Below are positions 48,656-58,006 of a stretch of DNA of 64,000 nt, piece by piece. Numbering within the stretch: the first letter of the stretch is position 1; each line of letters begins with the position of its first letter. The notes under the pieces are model-generated. The model was not told where the DNA came from and ran no database searches. It worked only from the letters and a program-made list of their open reading frames with translations. Source of the stretch: Rhodococcus sp. ABRD24 (GTDB lineage: Bacteria > Actinomycetota > Actinomycetes > Mycobacteriales > Mycobacteriaceae); contig NZ_CP035319.1 of NCBI RefSeq assembly GCF_004328705.1, forward strand, positions 3,472,001 through 3,536,000, in the 5' to 3' direction. The position numbers and the translations under genes are program-made.

Positions 48656-50125
48656 ATGACTCGAGTAGATGCATCCCCCTATTTCGTCGGGGACGTGGAG
48701 ATGTTGGTCGATGGCTCCGGACTCTCGGCGGAGCAGGGCTGGATCGAGGTCGAGAGCCCCCGCGACGGCTCGATCATCGGCAGGGTTCCTCGTGGCGGTG
48801 ACGCTGAGGTGGCCGCCGCTGTGGCCGCAGCTCGTGGTGCGTTCCGGGAATGGCGTGACCGACCTTCTCGTGAGCGAGGAAAGATCATTTCCGACATCGC
48901 GACTGCACTCGTCGCCGAATTGGAGCACCTCGCCAGGATCTCTTCGCTCGAGAACGGCAATGCTCTCAGAACACAGACCCGGGGTGAGGCCGCCTTCCTG
49001 GTCGATTGCTTCCGCTACTTCGGGGGGCTTGCCCAGGAAGCCAAGGGTGAGACCATTCCGATCCGGCAGGACGTTCTCGATTACTCGCGCCGTGAACCAT
49101 TGGGGGTCGTGGGTGCGATCATTCCGTGGAATGCCCCTCTGATGCTCGCAGCGGTGAAGATCGCCCCCGCGTTGGTCATGGGCAACACAATGGTGATGAA
49201 AGTCGCCGAGGACGCACCATTTGCCGTGCTGGAGCTGTCTCGTATCTGCCAGCGGTTCCTGCCTCCAGGGGTACTGAACATCGTCACGGGTTATGGACGT
49301 GAAGCTGGCGAAGCGCTGACCTCGCATCCAGACGTCGCGAAGCTCTCCTTCACCGGGTCCACGGGTGTCGGTCGGCGTGTCATGGAGAAGGGAGCGGAGC
49401 GCATCGTCCCGGTCTCGCTCGAACTGGGAGGGAAGAGTCCTCAGATCGTCTTTCCCGATGCCGACGAGGACTGGGTCGTGCAGGGCGTGATCGCGGGCAT
49501 GCGCTTCTTCCGTCAGGGCCAGTCCTGTACTGCAGGATCTCGGCTATTCGTCCACCGTGACATCTTCGAATCTTTCACCGAGAAGTTGGTCGCGGAACTG
49601 ACCGAACTGAAGGTCGGTGACCCGCTCGACGAGACCTCGGACATGGGGTCCATCGTCAACCAAAGCCAGTACGACAAGATCTGCGCCTACATCGAGGACG
49701 GACTCCAGCAGCCGGGCGCGCGGCTACTTGCCGGCGGTGTGCCCGGGCCTGAGGATCCACGCTTGTCGATCCGGCCGACGGTCATTGCCGGCGTGGACAA
49801 TTCGTGGAGACTGGCCCGCGAGGAAATCTTCGGACCCGTCGTGGTTGTCATCCCATGGAGTGCCGAGGACGAGGTTGTCGAGATGGCAAACGACTCGCAC
49901 TACGGGCTTGCGGCCTTCATCTGGTCAAAGGGCTTGGGTCAGGCCGTTCGGACAGCTCATCGAGTCGAGGCCGGGTGGGTGCAGGTCAACCAGGGTGGGG
50001 GCCAAGCGCTGGGTCAGTCATACGGCGGTTACAAGCAGAGCGGTATCGGTCGCGAGTTCTCCCTCGAGGGAATGGTGGAGAGCTACACGCAGCAGAAGCA
50101 TGTTTCGGTGAACCTCGCTCACTGA
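48656..50125 (+). CDS. NAD(P)-dependent aldehyde dehydrogenase (489 aa)
   Basis: ALDH superfamily, different subgroup from the one at 44.3 kb: IPWNAPLMLAAVKIAPAL, KVAEDAPFAVLEL, FTGSTGVGRRV, general base ELGGKSPQIV and nucleophile FRQGQSCTAGSRL, then EEIFGPVVVV. ATG 48656 with GGGG upstream is favoured; the frame opens earlier inside the PucR gene. It would oxidise the semialdehyde produced by the next gene's aminotransferase. Confidence 0.88.
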   Translation: MTRVDASPYFVGDVEMLVDGSGLSAEQGWIEVESPRDGSIIGRVPRGGDAEVAAAVAAARGAFREWRDRPSRERGKIISDIATALVAELEHLARISSLENGNALRTQTRGEAAFLVDCFRYFGGLAQEAKGETIPIRQDVLDYSRREPLGVVGAIIPWNAPLMLAAVKIAPALVMGNTMVMKVAEDAPFAVLELSRICQRFLPPGVLNIVTGYGREAGEALTSHPDVAKLSFTGSTGVGRRVMEKGAERIVPVSLELGGKSPQIVFPDADEDWVVQGVIAGMRFFRQGQSCTAGSRLFVHRDIFESFTEKLVAELTELKVGDPLDETSDMGSIVNQSQYDKICAYIEDGLQQPGARLLAGGVPGPEDPRLSIRPTVIAGVDNSWRLAREEIFGPVVVVIPWSAEDEVVEMANDSHYGLAAFIWSKGLGQAVRTAHRVEAGWVQVNQGGGQALGQSYGGYKQSGIGREFSLEGMVESYTQQKHVSVNLAH

Positions 50126-50401
50126 CGGCACTGCAAGCGCGCGCTGGACGAAAACTTCACCCCTCCAACCGCTCTGCGCTGCCGTCGGCTGCGCCGGCGA
50201 GAACGTGTTTGTCACGTCATCGGGCGTGGCGCACCCTGCGTATCGGCCATGGCTTGCCGCCCCGCGACGAGATGTTGGGCTCTGCGCAGGGAACGGACGT
50301 TTTGTCGGTACTGGAGGTTTGCCGATATTGGGAAAGTGGGAGCAGAAGGAGAGAGGCCGAGAAGGCCTGCTACTACCCGATTCCAGGAAAGGAAATACCT
50401 C

Positions 50402-51766
50402 ATGAGTATTGCAGACATTCAGCGGGAAACAGACGAAACCGAAGCGCAGCGTGCGTACCGCCTCGACCGCAAACACGTCTTCCATTCTTGGTCCGCGCAA
50501 GAACTGTTGGACCCCATGGTCATCGTCAAGGCCCAGGGTTCTCACGTGTGGGACGGCGACGGCAAGCGGTACCTCGACTTCGCGAGCCAGCTCGTCAACA
50601 CCAACATCGGACACCAGCATCCACGGGTTGTCGCGGCGATCCAGGAACAAGCTGGACGGATGTGCACTATCGCGCCGCAGTACGCCAACGATGTGCGGAG
50701 TGAGGCCGCCCGTCTGATTGCCGAACGCACACCCGGCGACCTCGATCGCGTCTTCTTCACGAACGGTGGAGCGGACGCCAACGAACATGCTGTTCGAATG
50801 GCGAGGCAGGTCACCGGTCGATACAAGGTATTGACGACTTATCGCTCGTACCACGGTGGTACATCGACCGCGATCAACATGACCGGAGACCCACGTCGGT
50901 GGTCGAATGACCATGGCACTACCGGAACGATCCACTTTTGGGGTCCCTTCCTCTACCGCAGCGCATTTCACGCGCAGACCGAGGAACAGGAGTGCCAACG
51001 AGCACTCGAGCACCTCGAACAGACGATTTCGTTCGAAGGTCCGAACACGATCGCCGCAGTGGTACTCGAAGCAGTTCCCGGGACCGCCGGCGTCATGGTT
51101 CCTCCGGCCGGCTACATGCGTGGTGTTCGCGAGCTGTGCGACCGATTCGGCATCGTCATGATCGCGGACGAAGTCATGACTGGTTTCGGTCGCACGGGAG
51201 CGTGGTTCGCGATGGGGGAGGAGGGAGTCGTTCCCGATCTCATCACCTTCGCGAAAGGGGTGAACTCGGGATACATTCCGCTCGGAGGCGTCGCGATCAA
51301 CGATCGCATAGCCGACTACTTCGGCCCCAAGCAGTACCCGGGCGGCCTCACCTACTCCGGGCACCCACTCGCCACCGCATCCGCTGTTGCCACCATCGAG
51401 ACGATGGAGGACGAGGGCATCGTGAAGAACGCTGCCCGACTCGGCACGGAGGTTTTCGGGCCGCGCCTGCGTGAGATCGCCGAGCGGCATCCGAGCGTCG
51501 GCGAAGTTCGTGGTCTCGGTGCGATGTGGGCGATCGAGCTCGTCGCGAATGCCGAGACGCGTGAGCCCCTGGCTCCGTATGGCGGAACGAGCCCGGCAAT
51601 GACCGAACTCGCCGGATTCCTCAAGTCGAACGGATTGTTGCCGATGATCAACTTCAATCGCCTGCACGTGGTTCCGCCGTGCAACATCGCCGACGCCGAC
51701 GCCGACGAGGGACTCCGTCTCATCGATGCTGCGCTCGACATCGCGGATGCTCACACCGAGGCCTGA
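50402..51766 (+). CDS. Class III PLP-dependent aminotransferase (454 aa)
   Basis: Fold type I aminotransferase of the omega-amino-acid group: FTNGGADANEHAVRMAR (cofactor phosphate loop), SYHGGTSTA, VIADEVMTGFGRTG with the cofactor Asp, and the PLP Lys in ITFAKGVNSGYIPLGG near residue 285. Taurine, beta-alanine and 4-aminobutyrate:pyruvate/2-oxoglutarate transaminases share this layout. It would remove the terminal amino group of an omega-amino acid from ring opening. AAAGGA precedes ATG 50402; the 276-bp leader is unassigned. Confidence 0.9.
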   Translation: MSIADIQRETDETEAQRAYRLDRKHVFHSWSAQELLDPMVIVKAQGSHVWDGDGKRYLDFASQLVNTNIGHQHPRVVAAIQEQAGRMCTIAPQYANDVRSEAARLIAERTPGDLDRVFFTNGGADANEHAVRMARQVTGRYKVLTTYRSYHGGTSTAINMTGDPRRWSNDHGTTGTIHFWGPFLYRSAFHAQTEEQECQRALEHLEQTISFEGPNTIAAVVLEAVPGTAGVMVPPAGYMRGVRELCDRFGIVMIADEVMTGFGRTGAWFAMGEEGVVPDLITFAKGVNSGYIPLGGVAINDRIADYFGPKQYPGGLTYSGHPLATASAVATIETMEDEGIVKNAARLGTEVFGPRLREIAERHPSVGEVRGLGAMWAIELVANAETREPLAPYGGTSPAMTELAGFLKSNGLLPMINFNRLHVVPPCNIADADADEGLRLIDAALDIADAHTEA

Positions 51767-51816
51767 AGCTACAAGGACAACGAGGTCCGACAAGGAACTG
51801 GAAGGAATACGGCGAC

Positions 51817-53100
51817 GTGACCATGCTCACTGTTCTTCCCCCGGAAGCTACCCGTCAAGCTCCCAACCCGCTAATCGATGCACAGTCCCAGTTGGCTGAG
51901 GCTGTGGAATTACTCGGCTATGACGACGGACTCTTCACGTTGTTGTCTCAGCCGCGCCGCGAGGTGACGGTGAGCATTCCTCTTCGTCGCGACAACGGTC
52001 GCGTCGAAGTCCTCACCGGTCATCGAGTGCAGCACAACTTCTCGCGAGGGCCTGCCAAGGGCGGTCTGCGCTACAGCCCCGATGTGTCGCTCGACGAGGT
52101 CAGGGCCTTGGCGATGTGGATGACGTGGAAGTGCGCACTTCTCGATGTGCCCTACGGCGGTGCGAAGGGTGGTGTGAAGATTGATCCGACCCTCTACTCC
52201 GATTCGGAACTCGAAAGGGTCACTCGTCGATACACGAGCGAGATCAGTCCGCTCATCGGCCCGGAACGGGACATCCCGGCACCTGATGTCGGTACCGACG
52301 AACGGACCATGGCGTGGATGATGGACACCTATTCCGCCCAGCATGGTCACACGGTCCTCGGGGTGACAACTGGAAAGCCGATAAGTCTCGGCGGATCCTT
52401 GGGTAGGGCTACCGCTACATCCCGCGGGGTCGTTCACGTAGCGTTGGAGGCGTTGCGCGAGTGTGGAATTGACCCGATACGCGCGTCGGCAGCCATTGAA
52501 GGGTACGGCAAGGTCGGTCGACACGCGGCGCGTTTCCTGGCCGATGCCGGCGTTCGGGTTGTCGCGGTAAGCGACATGCACGGTGCTGTCACCCTCGAGG
52601 AGGGTCTCGACATCGACGCTCTCGAAGCCTACGTGGACGCCTACGGAACTGTCGCCGGGTTCCCAGGTGCAGAGCAAACAGAACGGGAGTTGATACTGGA
52701 GCTCCCCGTGGACCTGCTCGTGCCCGCTGCAATCGAGGGCACTGTCAACGAACGCAACGCCAATCGAGTTCAGGCTCGTGTGATCGTCGAAGGTGCCAAT
52801 GGTCCGATCACCAAGGAAGCCGACAAGATCCTGGCGAACAAGAGCTGCCTGATCGTGCCGGACATCCTCGCCAATGCGGGTGGCGTGATCGTCTCGTACT
52901 TCGAATGGGTTCAGGCCAATCAGGCCTACTGGTGGAGTGTCGGCGACGTCGAGGAGCGACTTGCCGAACGGATGACCTATGCGTGGCGTTCGGTACTCGA
53001 GAAGAGTGCACAGCTCGACGTTCCACTGCGTACCGCGGCGACCGCAATTGCGGTCGAGCGCGTCGCGCAAGCGCATCAGCAGCGTGGCCTCTACCCGTAG
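51817..53100 (+). CDS. Glu/Leu/Phe/Val-type dehydrogenase, probably glutamate dehydrogenase (427 aa)
   Basis: ELFV dehydrogenase: substrate-binding FSRGPAKGGLRYSP, catalytic Lys in PYGGAKGGVKIDP, DIPAPDVGTDERTMAWMMD, and the NAD fold at AAIEGYGKVGRHAAR near residue 225. The sequence fits hexameric NAD-type glutamate dehydrogenases. It is 50 bp past the aminotransferase and likely recycles glutamate to 2-oxoglutarate, releasing ammonium. GTG 51817 has GGAAGGA at proper spacing; ATG 51823 is too far from it. Confidence 0.92.
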   Translation: MTMLTVLPPEATRQAPNPLIDAQSQLAEAVELLGYDDGLFTLLSQPRREVTVSIPLRRDNGRVEVLTGHRVQHNFSRGPAKGGLRYSPDVSLDEVRALAMWMTWKCALLDVPYGGAKGGVKIDPTLYSDSELERVTRRYTSEISPLIGPERDIPAPDVGTDERTMAWMMDTYSAQHGHTVLGVTTGKPISLGGSLGRATATSRGVVHVALEALRECGIDPIRASAAIEGYGKVGRHAARFLADAGVRVVAVSDMHGAVTLEEGLDIDALEAYVDAYGTVAGFPGAEQTERELILELPVDLLVPAAIEGTVNERNANRVQARVIVEGANGPITKEADKILANKSCLIVPDILANAGGVIVSYFEWVQANQAYWWSVGDVEERLAERMTYAWRSVLEKSAQLDVPLRTAATAIAVERVAQAHQQRGLYP

Positions 53101-53344
53101 ACCCCACTGTGCCCGCGTGACGTACATGGCCGGGGTGTAGGAGATGGTTGTCCAGTGCGGCGAGATCGGTGAGCGGTCGGTCGTGCCGCTCGGGTACGGA
53201 GCCCGCTCACCGAACTCGGTGCTGTCGCGTGTCCTGAACGGAGTCAATGTCGGGTTCGCATGCAGCTGGGTGAGCCCAGCAGCATGCCTGGGCCAGTTCG
53301 TAGGTAATCTCCGCCAGGCCGCAATGTGCTGACACACGAAGTCG
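53101..53344. other. Spacer after the amine catabolic region
   Basis: Part of a 488-bp stretch (53101-53588) between the dehydrogenase and the GAF regulator. No terminator-grade hairpin was found here; a small possible gene follows. Confidence 0.35.
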
Positions 53345-53581
53345 ATGATGTCGAGCCCGAAAGCATGGCAGGTTGCCCGCGGGGCTGCGCGGCCTTTCCT
53401 CCGACGGACGGTGTGGACGTCCGTTGTGGGATTGTGCATTCAGATAGTGATCGGTGTCGTGGCCGACTTCGGATCCGTGGTGTCAGCTGCCGCTGCAACG
53501 GTCGTGTGCAGGGCGGCGTTCATCGTCCCGATCTATGCGGCGTTGAAGGGTAACGCCGCAGCGAAGGACCTGAGGCATTGA
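53345..53581 (+). CDS. Possible small membrane protein (78 aa)
   Basis: A basic N-terminal part (WQVARGAARPFLRR) precedes about 45 residues with two hydrophobic stretches (VVGLCIQIVIGVVADFG and VVCRAAFIVPIYAAL) and a short charged tail. The pattern resembles small holin-like or two-helix membrane proteins, but no family is recognised. No convincing ribosome site precedes it, so it could be chance. It ends 7 bp before the stop of the convergent GAF regulator. Confidence 0.35.
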   Translation: MMSSPKAWQVARGAARPFLRRTVWTSVVGLCIQIVIGVVADFGSVVSAAAATVVCRAAFIVPIYAALKGNAAAKDLRH

Positions 53582-53588
53582 CCGCTGG

Positions 53589-54830
53589 TTAGGTCTCTAC
53601 GCGCAGTGAGCGGACGAACGCGCAGTCCCCAGGCGTCTCGACGTCACCGAAATCCACTGTCAGCTCAACGGTTCTACTCAGACGGTACGGGCGGCTGTCC
53701 ACGACGGGACCGAGGGCGCGACGCAGCCGGGAGAGTTCGGCGCGGACTGCCACGGCGTGTTCCGCGTCGCCGTAGAGCGCCTCGCTGAGCGCGGTGACGC
53801 TCAGTCCGGCGGGCCCGGACAGGTGCAGCCGCAGCAGGATCTCGGCGTGCCGAGCGGTCAGCGGACTGTGCCACGTGGAGTCCCCGCCCGTTACTACCAG
53901 GCTCGGGGTGTCGTTGAGGTCCAGTCTCATTCGGATTCGTTCCGCACCGCCGAGGGGCCGGATCAGCCACCCGCCGCCGAGCGGTTCCGGTGTGCACAGG
54001 CCCAGGCCTGGCACGTTGACGGCACGGTCGATCCGGGGTGCCGCCACCCGTCGCGTTCCGGCCACGCCGGTGGCGTGCGCGACCCAGCCGTGTTCGTCCA
54101 CCACCAGCAGCGGTCCGGACAGCCCTGCCACCGCTGGCGCGGAGGCCGTGCGTAGTCGTTCGAGCCGGTCCTCCTGGCGTCGCCACAGTTGGGATTCGGC
54201 CATCCTGGCGGCGGTGGCGACCAATGCGGTGACCGCCGGGTGCAGTGTCATGGCGGGACCGCTGAGGTCGACCACCCCGAGCAGCTGCCCCGTCCTCGGG
54301 TCGTGGATCGGGGCGGCGGAGCAGTACCACGGATGCTGGGACTGCTCGAAGTGTTCCCCGGAGAACAGCTGCACCGGAGCGGATTCCGTCAGTGCAGTGC
54401 CGATTGCGTTGGTGCCGACCGCCGACTCCGTCCAGGTGGCGCCCTCGCGGAAACCGAGCCCGTCCGCGTGCCGCCGGACTCGCGACGACCCGTTGCGCCA
54501 CAACACGATTCCGTCGGCATCGGTGACGACCATCATCAGTTGCGAGGCGTCTCCCACTCCCGCGACCACTGCGCCGAGGTCGTCGATCACTTCGCGCAAG
54601 GAGGATCGCTGACGGCGCCGCTCCACCTCGTCCAGTGGCAGCAGCGCGCGGGGGTTGGAGCCGTCGGGGGCCAATCCGGCGCCCAGTGAGCGGGACCACG
54701 AGCGGGCTACCACTTCGCGGGGGCGCAGGGAGGTGCGGCTGCCGCCGATCACGGCGTTGTGCAGGGACATCAGTTCGTGGGCGTGCCGGGACAGGTCCGT
54801 CCCCGCCCCGATTCCTCCGAATCCGTCCAC
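53589..54830 (-). CDS. GAF-domain regulator, AcoR-like N-terminal half with winged-helix C-terminus (413 aa)
   Basis: Residues ~40-190 hold the sigma-54-activator-type sensor seen in AcoR (RSWSRSLGAGL, GTNAIGTALTESAPVQLFSGEHF, APIHDPRTGQLLGVVDLSG). There is no AAA+ ATPase; instead the C-terminus (TARHAEILLRLHL, LSVTALSEALYGD, VRAELSRLRRALGP) looks like an OmpR-type winged helix. GTG 54830 with GGAGAGG is chosen over the longer frame reaching 54941. Divergent from the flavin monooxygenase gene, which it likely controls. Confidence 0.85.
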   Translation of the reverse strand: MDGFGGIGAGTDLSRHAHELMSLHNAVIGGSRTSLRPREVVARSWSRSLGAGLAPDGSNPRALLPLDEVERRRQRSSLREVIDDLGAVVAGVGDASQLMMVVTDADGIVLWRNGSSRVRRHADGLGFREGATWTESAVGTNAIGTALTESAPVQLFSGEHFEQSQHPWYCSAAPIHDPRTGQLLGVVDLSGPAMTLHPAVTALVATAARMAESQLWRRQEDRLERLRTASAPAVAGLSGPLLVVDEHGWVAHATGVAGTRRVAAPRIDRAVNVPGLGLCTPEPLGGGWLIRPLGGAERIRMRLDLNDTPSLVVTGGDSTWHSPLTARHAEILLRLHLSGPAGLSVTALSEALYGDAEHAVAVRAELSRLRRALGPVVDSRPYRLSRTVELTVDFGDVETPGDCAFVRSLRVET

Positions 54831-54910
54831 GGCATCCTCTCCATCGGTCCCCGCGATGATAGGCCCGGGAGTGTGGTCCACGCCACATCGAGGGTGTAGG
54901 TCCGGCCGAG

Positions 54911-54940
54911 TCGTGCAACGTGATGCAACGGTTGCCGCCA
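54911..54940. promoter_or_regulatory. Candidate operator: TGCAACG direct repeat and GCAACGGTTGC palindrome
   Basis: TGCAACG occurs at 54914-54920 and 54924-54930, ten bases apart (one helical turn), and GCAAC-G-GTTGC spans 54925-54935. It sits in the 159-bp divergent region between the GAF regulator and the monooxygenase gene. Confidence 0.5.
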
Positions 54941-54989
54941 CCCTTCCGAGCGAGTGTGCTGTGGGTCACATTCGATGGAAGGAACAGTG

Positions 54990-56813
54990 ATGACCCAGAC
55001 CCTCGATCCGGCCCTGCTGACGGAGGCAGGCACCCCTCAGCAGCGCGTCGACTCCTGGTTGGCGGCCTTCGAGACCGCCCTGGCCGACCGTGACGTCGAC
55101 GCGGCCGCTGGGCTGTTCGCCGTCGACAGCTTCTGGCGAGATCTGACCGCGTTCACGTGGAACATCAAGACCGTCGAGGGCCGCGACGGAATCGCGGACA
55201 TGCTGACGGCGCAGCTCGACACCACCGACCCGTCGGGATTCCATGCCACCGAACCGCCGGTGGAGGCCGACGGCGTGATCAGCGCGTGGATCGGGTTCGA
55301 GACAGGAGTCGGCCGCGGTGTGGGGCACCTGAGGCTCACCGACGAGGGCGCCTGGACCCTGCTGACCGCACTGCAGGAGCTCGACGGGCACGAGGAGAGC
55401 AAGGGCGTCCGCCGTCCGCGCGGCGCGAAGCACGGCGCCGACCCGAACCGGGTGACGTGGTCCGAACAGCGCGAGATCGAGGCGCGCGAACTCGGATATA
55501 CCGAGCAGCCGTACGTGGTGATCGTGGGCGGCGGCCAGGGTGGCATCGCGCTCGGCGCCCGGATGCGTCAGCTCGGGGTGCCCGCCCTCGTTCTCGACAG
55601 TCACGAGCGTCCCGGCGACCAGTGGCGCGGCCGCTACAAGTCGCTGTGCCTGCACGATCCGGTCTGGTACGACCACCTTCCGTACCTGCCGTTCCCGGAG
55701 AACTGGCCGGTATTCGCGCCGAAGGACAAGATCGGCGACTGGCTCGAGATGTACACCAAGGTCATGGAGGTGCCGTACTGGAGTTCGACGACGTGCACGT
55801 CCGCCGCCTTCGACGAGGATGCCGGGGAGTGGGCGGTGCACGTGAACCGGGCCGGCGAGCGGCTCACGTTGCGGCCTAAGCATCTGGTGATGGCGACCGG
55901 GATGTCGGGCAAACCGAACGTGCCGGCCTTCCCCGGACAGGACGTGTTCGCGGGCGAACAACATCACTCGAGCAAACACCCCGGCCCCGACGCCTACGTC
56001 GGTAAGAAGGTGGTGGTCATCGGTGCCAACAACTCGGCGCACGACATCTGCGGGGCACTGTGGGAGGCCGGCGTCGACGTGACGATGGTGCAGCGCTCCT
56101 CGACGCACATCGTGAAGTCGGATTCGCTCATGGACCTCGGGCTCGGTGACCTGTACTCGGAGCGAGCGCTGGCCGCCGGAATGACCACCGCCAAGGCGGA
56201 TCTCACCTTCGGATCGCTGCCGTACCGGATCATGCACCAGTTCCAGATTCCGATCTACGACGCGATTCGCGAGCGGGACAAGGACTTCTACGACCGACTC
56301 GAGGCGGCGGGCTTCCGGCACGATTGGGGTGACGACGGTTCCGGACTGTTCATGAAGTACCTGCGGCGAGGATCGGGCTACTACATCGACGTGGGCGCCG
56401 CGGAACTGGTCGCGAACGGTGACATCAAGTTGGCGCACGGCAACGTCCGGGAATTGACCGAGCGCAGCGTGATCCTCGAGGACGGCACCGAGTTGCCGGC
56501 GGACCTGGTGGTGTACGCGACTGGCTTCGGCTCCATGAATGGCTGGGTCGCGGACCTGATCGGCCAGGACGTTGCGGACAAGGTCGGCAAGGTGTGGGGT
56601 CTCGGCTCCGACACCACGAAGGACCCCGGGCCGTGGGAGGGCGAGCAGCGCAACATGTGGAAGCCCACCCAGCAGGAGGCGCTGTGGTTCCACGGCGGCA
56701 ATCTGCATCAGTCGCGGCACTATTCGCTGTATCTGGCGTTGCAGCTCAAGGCGCGTTATGAGGGCATCCCCACCCCGGTCTACGGACTGCAAGAGGTTCA
56801 TCATCTGCGATAG
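54990..56813 (+). CDS. NTF2-like/flavin-containing monooxygenase fusion (607 aa)
   Basis: Residues ~20-145 form a SnoaL/NTF2-like domain (RVDSWLAAFETALADRDVDAAAGLF). The rest is a class B flavin monooxygenase: VVIVGGGQGGIALGA near residue 165 (FAD), the fingerprint-like FAGEQHHSSKH, and VVVIGANNSAHDIC near 340 (NADPH); the C-terminal ATGFGS motif is present. ATG 54990 follows GGAAGGAA. Such fused proteins occur widely in rhodococci, probably acting on ketones, terpenoids or aromatic side chains. Substrate unknown; divergent from its presumed regulator. Confidence 0.9.
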   Translation: MTQTLDPALLTEAGTPQQRVDSWLAAFETALADRDVDAAAGLFAVDSFWRDLTAFTWNIKTVEGRDGIADMLTAQLDTTDPSGFHATEPPVEADGVISAWIGFETGVGRGVGHLRLTDEGAWTLLTALQELDGHEESKGVRRPRGAKHGADPNRVTWSEQREIEARELGYTEQPYVVIVGGGQGGIALGARMRQLGVPALVLDSHERPGDQWRGRYKSLCLHDPVWYDHLPYLPFPENWPVFAPKDKIGDWLEMYTKVMEVPYWSSTTCTSAAFDEDAGEWAVHVNRAGERLTLRPKHLVMATGMSGKPNVPAFPGQDVFAGEQHHSSKHPGPDAYVGKKVVVIGANNSAHDICGALWEAGVDVTMVQRSSTHIVKSDSLMDLGLGDLYSERALAAGMTTAKADLTFGSLPYRIMHQFQIPIYDAIRERDKDFYDRLEAAGFRHDWGDDGSGLFMKYLRRGSGYYIDVGAAELVANGDIKLAHGNVRELTERSVILEDGTELPADLVVYATGFGSMNGWVADLIGQDVADKVGKVWGLGSDTTKDPGPWEGEQRNMWKPTQQEALWFHGGNLHQSRHYSLYLALQLKARYEGIPTPVYGLQEVHHLR

Positions 56814-57205
56814 TGGAGTCCGGTGCCGGCGCCTCCCATCCAGTACGGCACTTCCTGGCCGGATTCGAATCCGGCAATGGGCTGTGTTGTGCCCGAATCG
56901 GATCCGAATGACAGCTCGCGTCCGGCGATCCGTGGCCGCCGGCCGGTGCTGTGGTGCGGGGCGCCGACCCTGATGGAGCACATTTCCCTGAGCATTCCCG
57001 AGTCCGGTGGGGCGGAGCGGGTGTGTCGGACGGAACCCGGGGTCGGCGGGTGGGCCTGGGTGCAGGCCCACCAACAGGCTGCCGCTCGTGATCCGTATCG
57101 AGAGCGACCTGCAAGGTACGGTGGTGGCCCCAGGCCTGGTGCCCGAGCCTGGGTTAGGTTACCCAGCCCTGTTTGCTCAGTTCAATCGCCATGAGGAAGG
57201 CCGAC
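56814..57205. other. 392-bp gap after the monooxygenase gene
   Basis: No gene supported. Contains the palindrome at 56858-56875 and the leader of the hydrolase gene; AGGAAGG lies just before ATG 57206. Confidence 0.4.
56858..56875. repeat. 18-bp perfect palindrome
   Basis: GCCGGATTC followed directly by its complement GAATCCGGC, 45 bp past the monooxygenase stop. Could be a protein-binding site or part of a terminator; a related CGAATCGGATCCG lies just downstream. Confidence 0.55.
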
Positions 57206-58006
57206 ATGCCCATCGCCACGATCAACGGGATTCCTCTGAACTACCAGGTCAAGGGTGACGGCGACCTGGTCGTGATGATCATGGGGACCGGCAGCCCCGG
57301 CCGGGTGTGGGATCTACATCAGGTTCCGGCGCTGCTGGCCGCGGGATACCGGGTGTGCACATTCGACAACCGCGGTATCGCGCCGTCGGGGGAGAGCCTC
57401 GACGGCATCACGATCGAGGACATGGTGGCCGACACCGCGGGCCTGATCGAGTTGCTGGGCGGACCTGCCCACGTCGTCGGCACGTCGATGGGCGCCAGGG
57501 TTGCGCAGGAGCTGGCGCTTGCACGACCGGAACTGGTGCGCAAGGCCGTGTTCCTTGCCGGGCATGCCCGGATGGACCAGTTTCAGCGCACTCTCAACGA
57601 GGGTGAGAGAGAACTCGAGGACGCCGGGATCGCACTGCCGCCCAAGTACCGCGCGGCCGTCACGGCAGTCATGAACCTCTCGCCGGCGACGCTGGCCGAT
57701 CAGCACGCCGCTCGGGACTGGCTCGACGTGTTCGAATTCTCCGGCGCCAAGACGTCGGCCGGTGTGCGTGCCCAGCTCGCGATGGCCCGGGACTTCGACC
57801 GCGTCGACGCGTATCGGGCGATCACCCGTCCGTGTCTGTCGGTGGGATTCGCCGATGACCGGATGATCCCGGCCTACTTGTCGAAGGAATTGGCCAGCGC
57901 GATCCCTGGCGCCGTGTATCAGGAGATTCCCGACACCGGGCACTATGGCTACCTCGAGCGCCCGGAGGCCGTGAACAAGGTGGTTCTGGACTTCCTCGCC
58001 GGCTGA
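57206..58006 (+). CDS. Alpha/beta hydrolase (266 aa)
   Basis: Typical single-domain alpha/beta hydrolase: oxyanion strand VVMIMGTGSPGRVWD, FDNRGIAPSG, nucleophile elbow VVGTSMGARVAQELA near residue 93, a late Asp in VGFADDRMIP and the catalytic His in DTGHYGYLERP near 250. The two acidic/His positions fit a Ser-Asp-His triad. ATG 57206 has AGGAAGG upstream. Behind a class B monooxygenase it could hydrolyse an ester formed by Baeyer-Villiger oxidation (inference). Confidence 0.88.
   Translation: MPIATINGIPLNYQVKGDGDLVVMIMGTGSPGRVWDLHQVPALLAAGYRVCTFDNRGIAPSGESLDGITIEDMVADTAGLIELLGGPAHVVGTSMGARVAQELALARPELVRKAVFLAGHARMDQFQRTLNEGERELEDAGIALPPKYRAAVTAVMNLSPATLADQHAARDWLDVFEFSGAKTSAGVRAQLAMARDFDRVDAYRAITRPCLSVGFADDRMIPAYLSKELASAIPGAVYQEIPDTGHYGYLERPEAVNKVVLDFLAG

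Noticed and set aside
54966..57074. 702-codon open frame antisense to the monooxygenase gene
   Set aside because: Shadow of the real gene; composition is Arg/His/Pro-rich and no motif is present.
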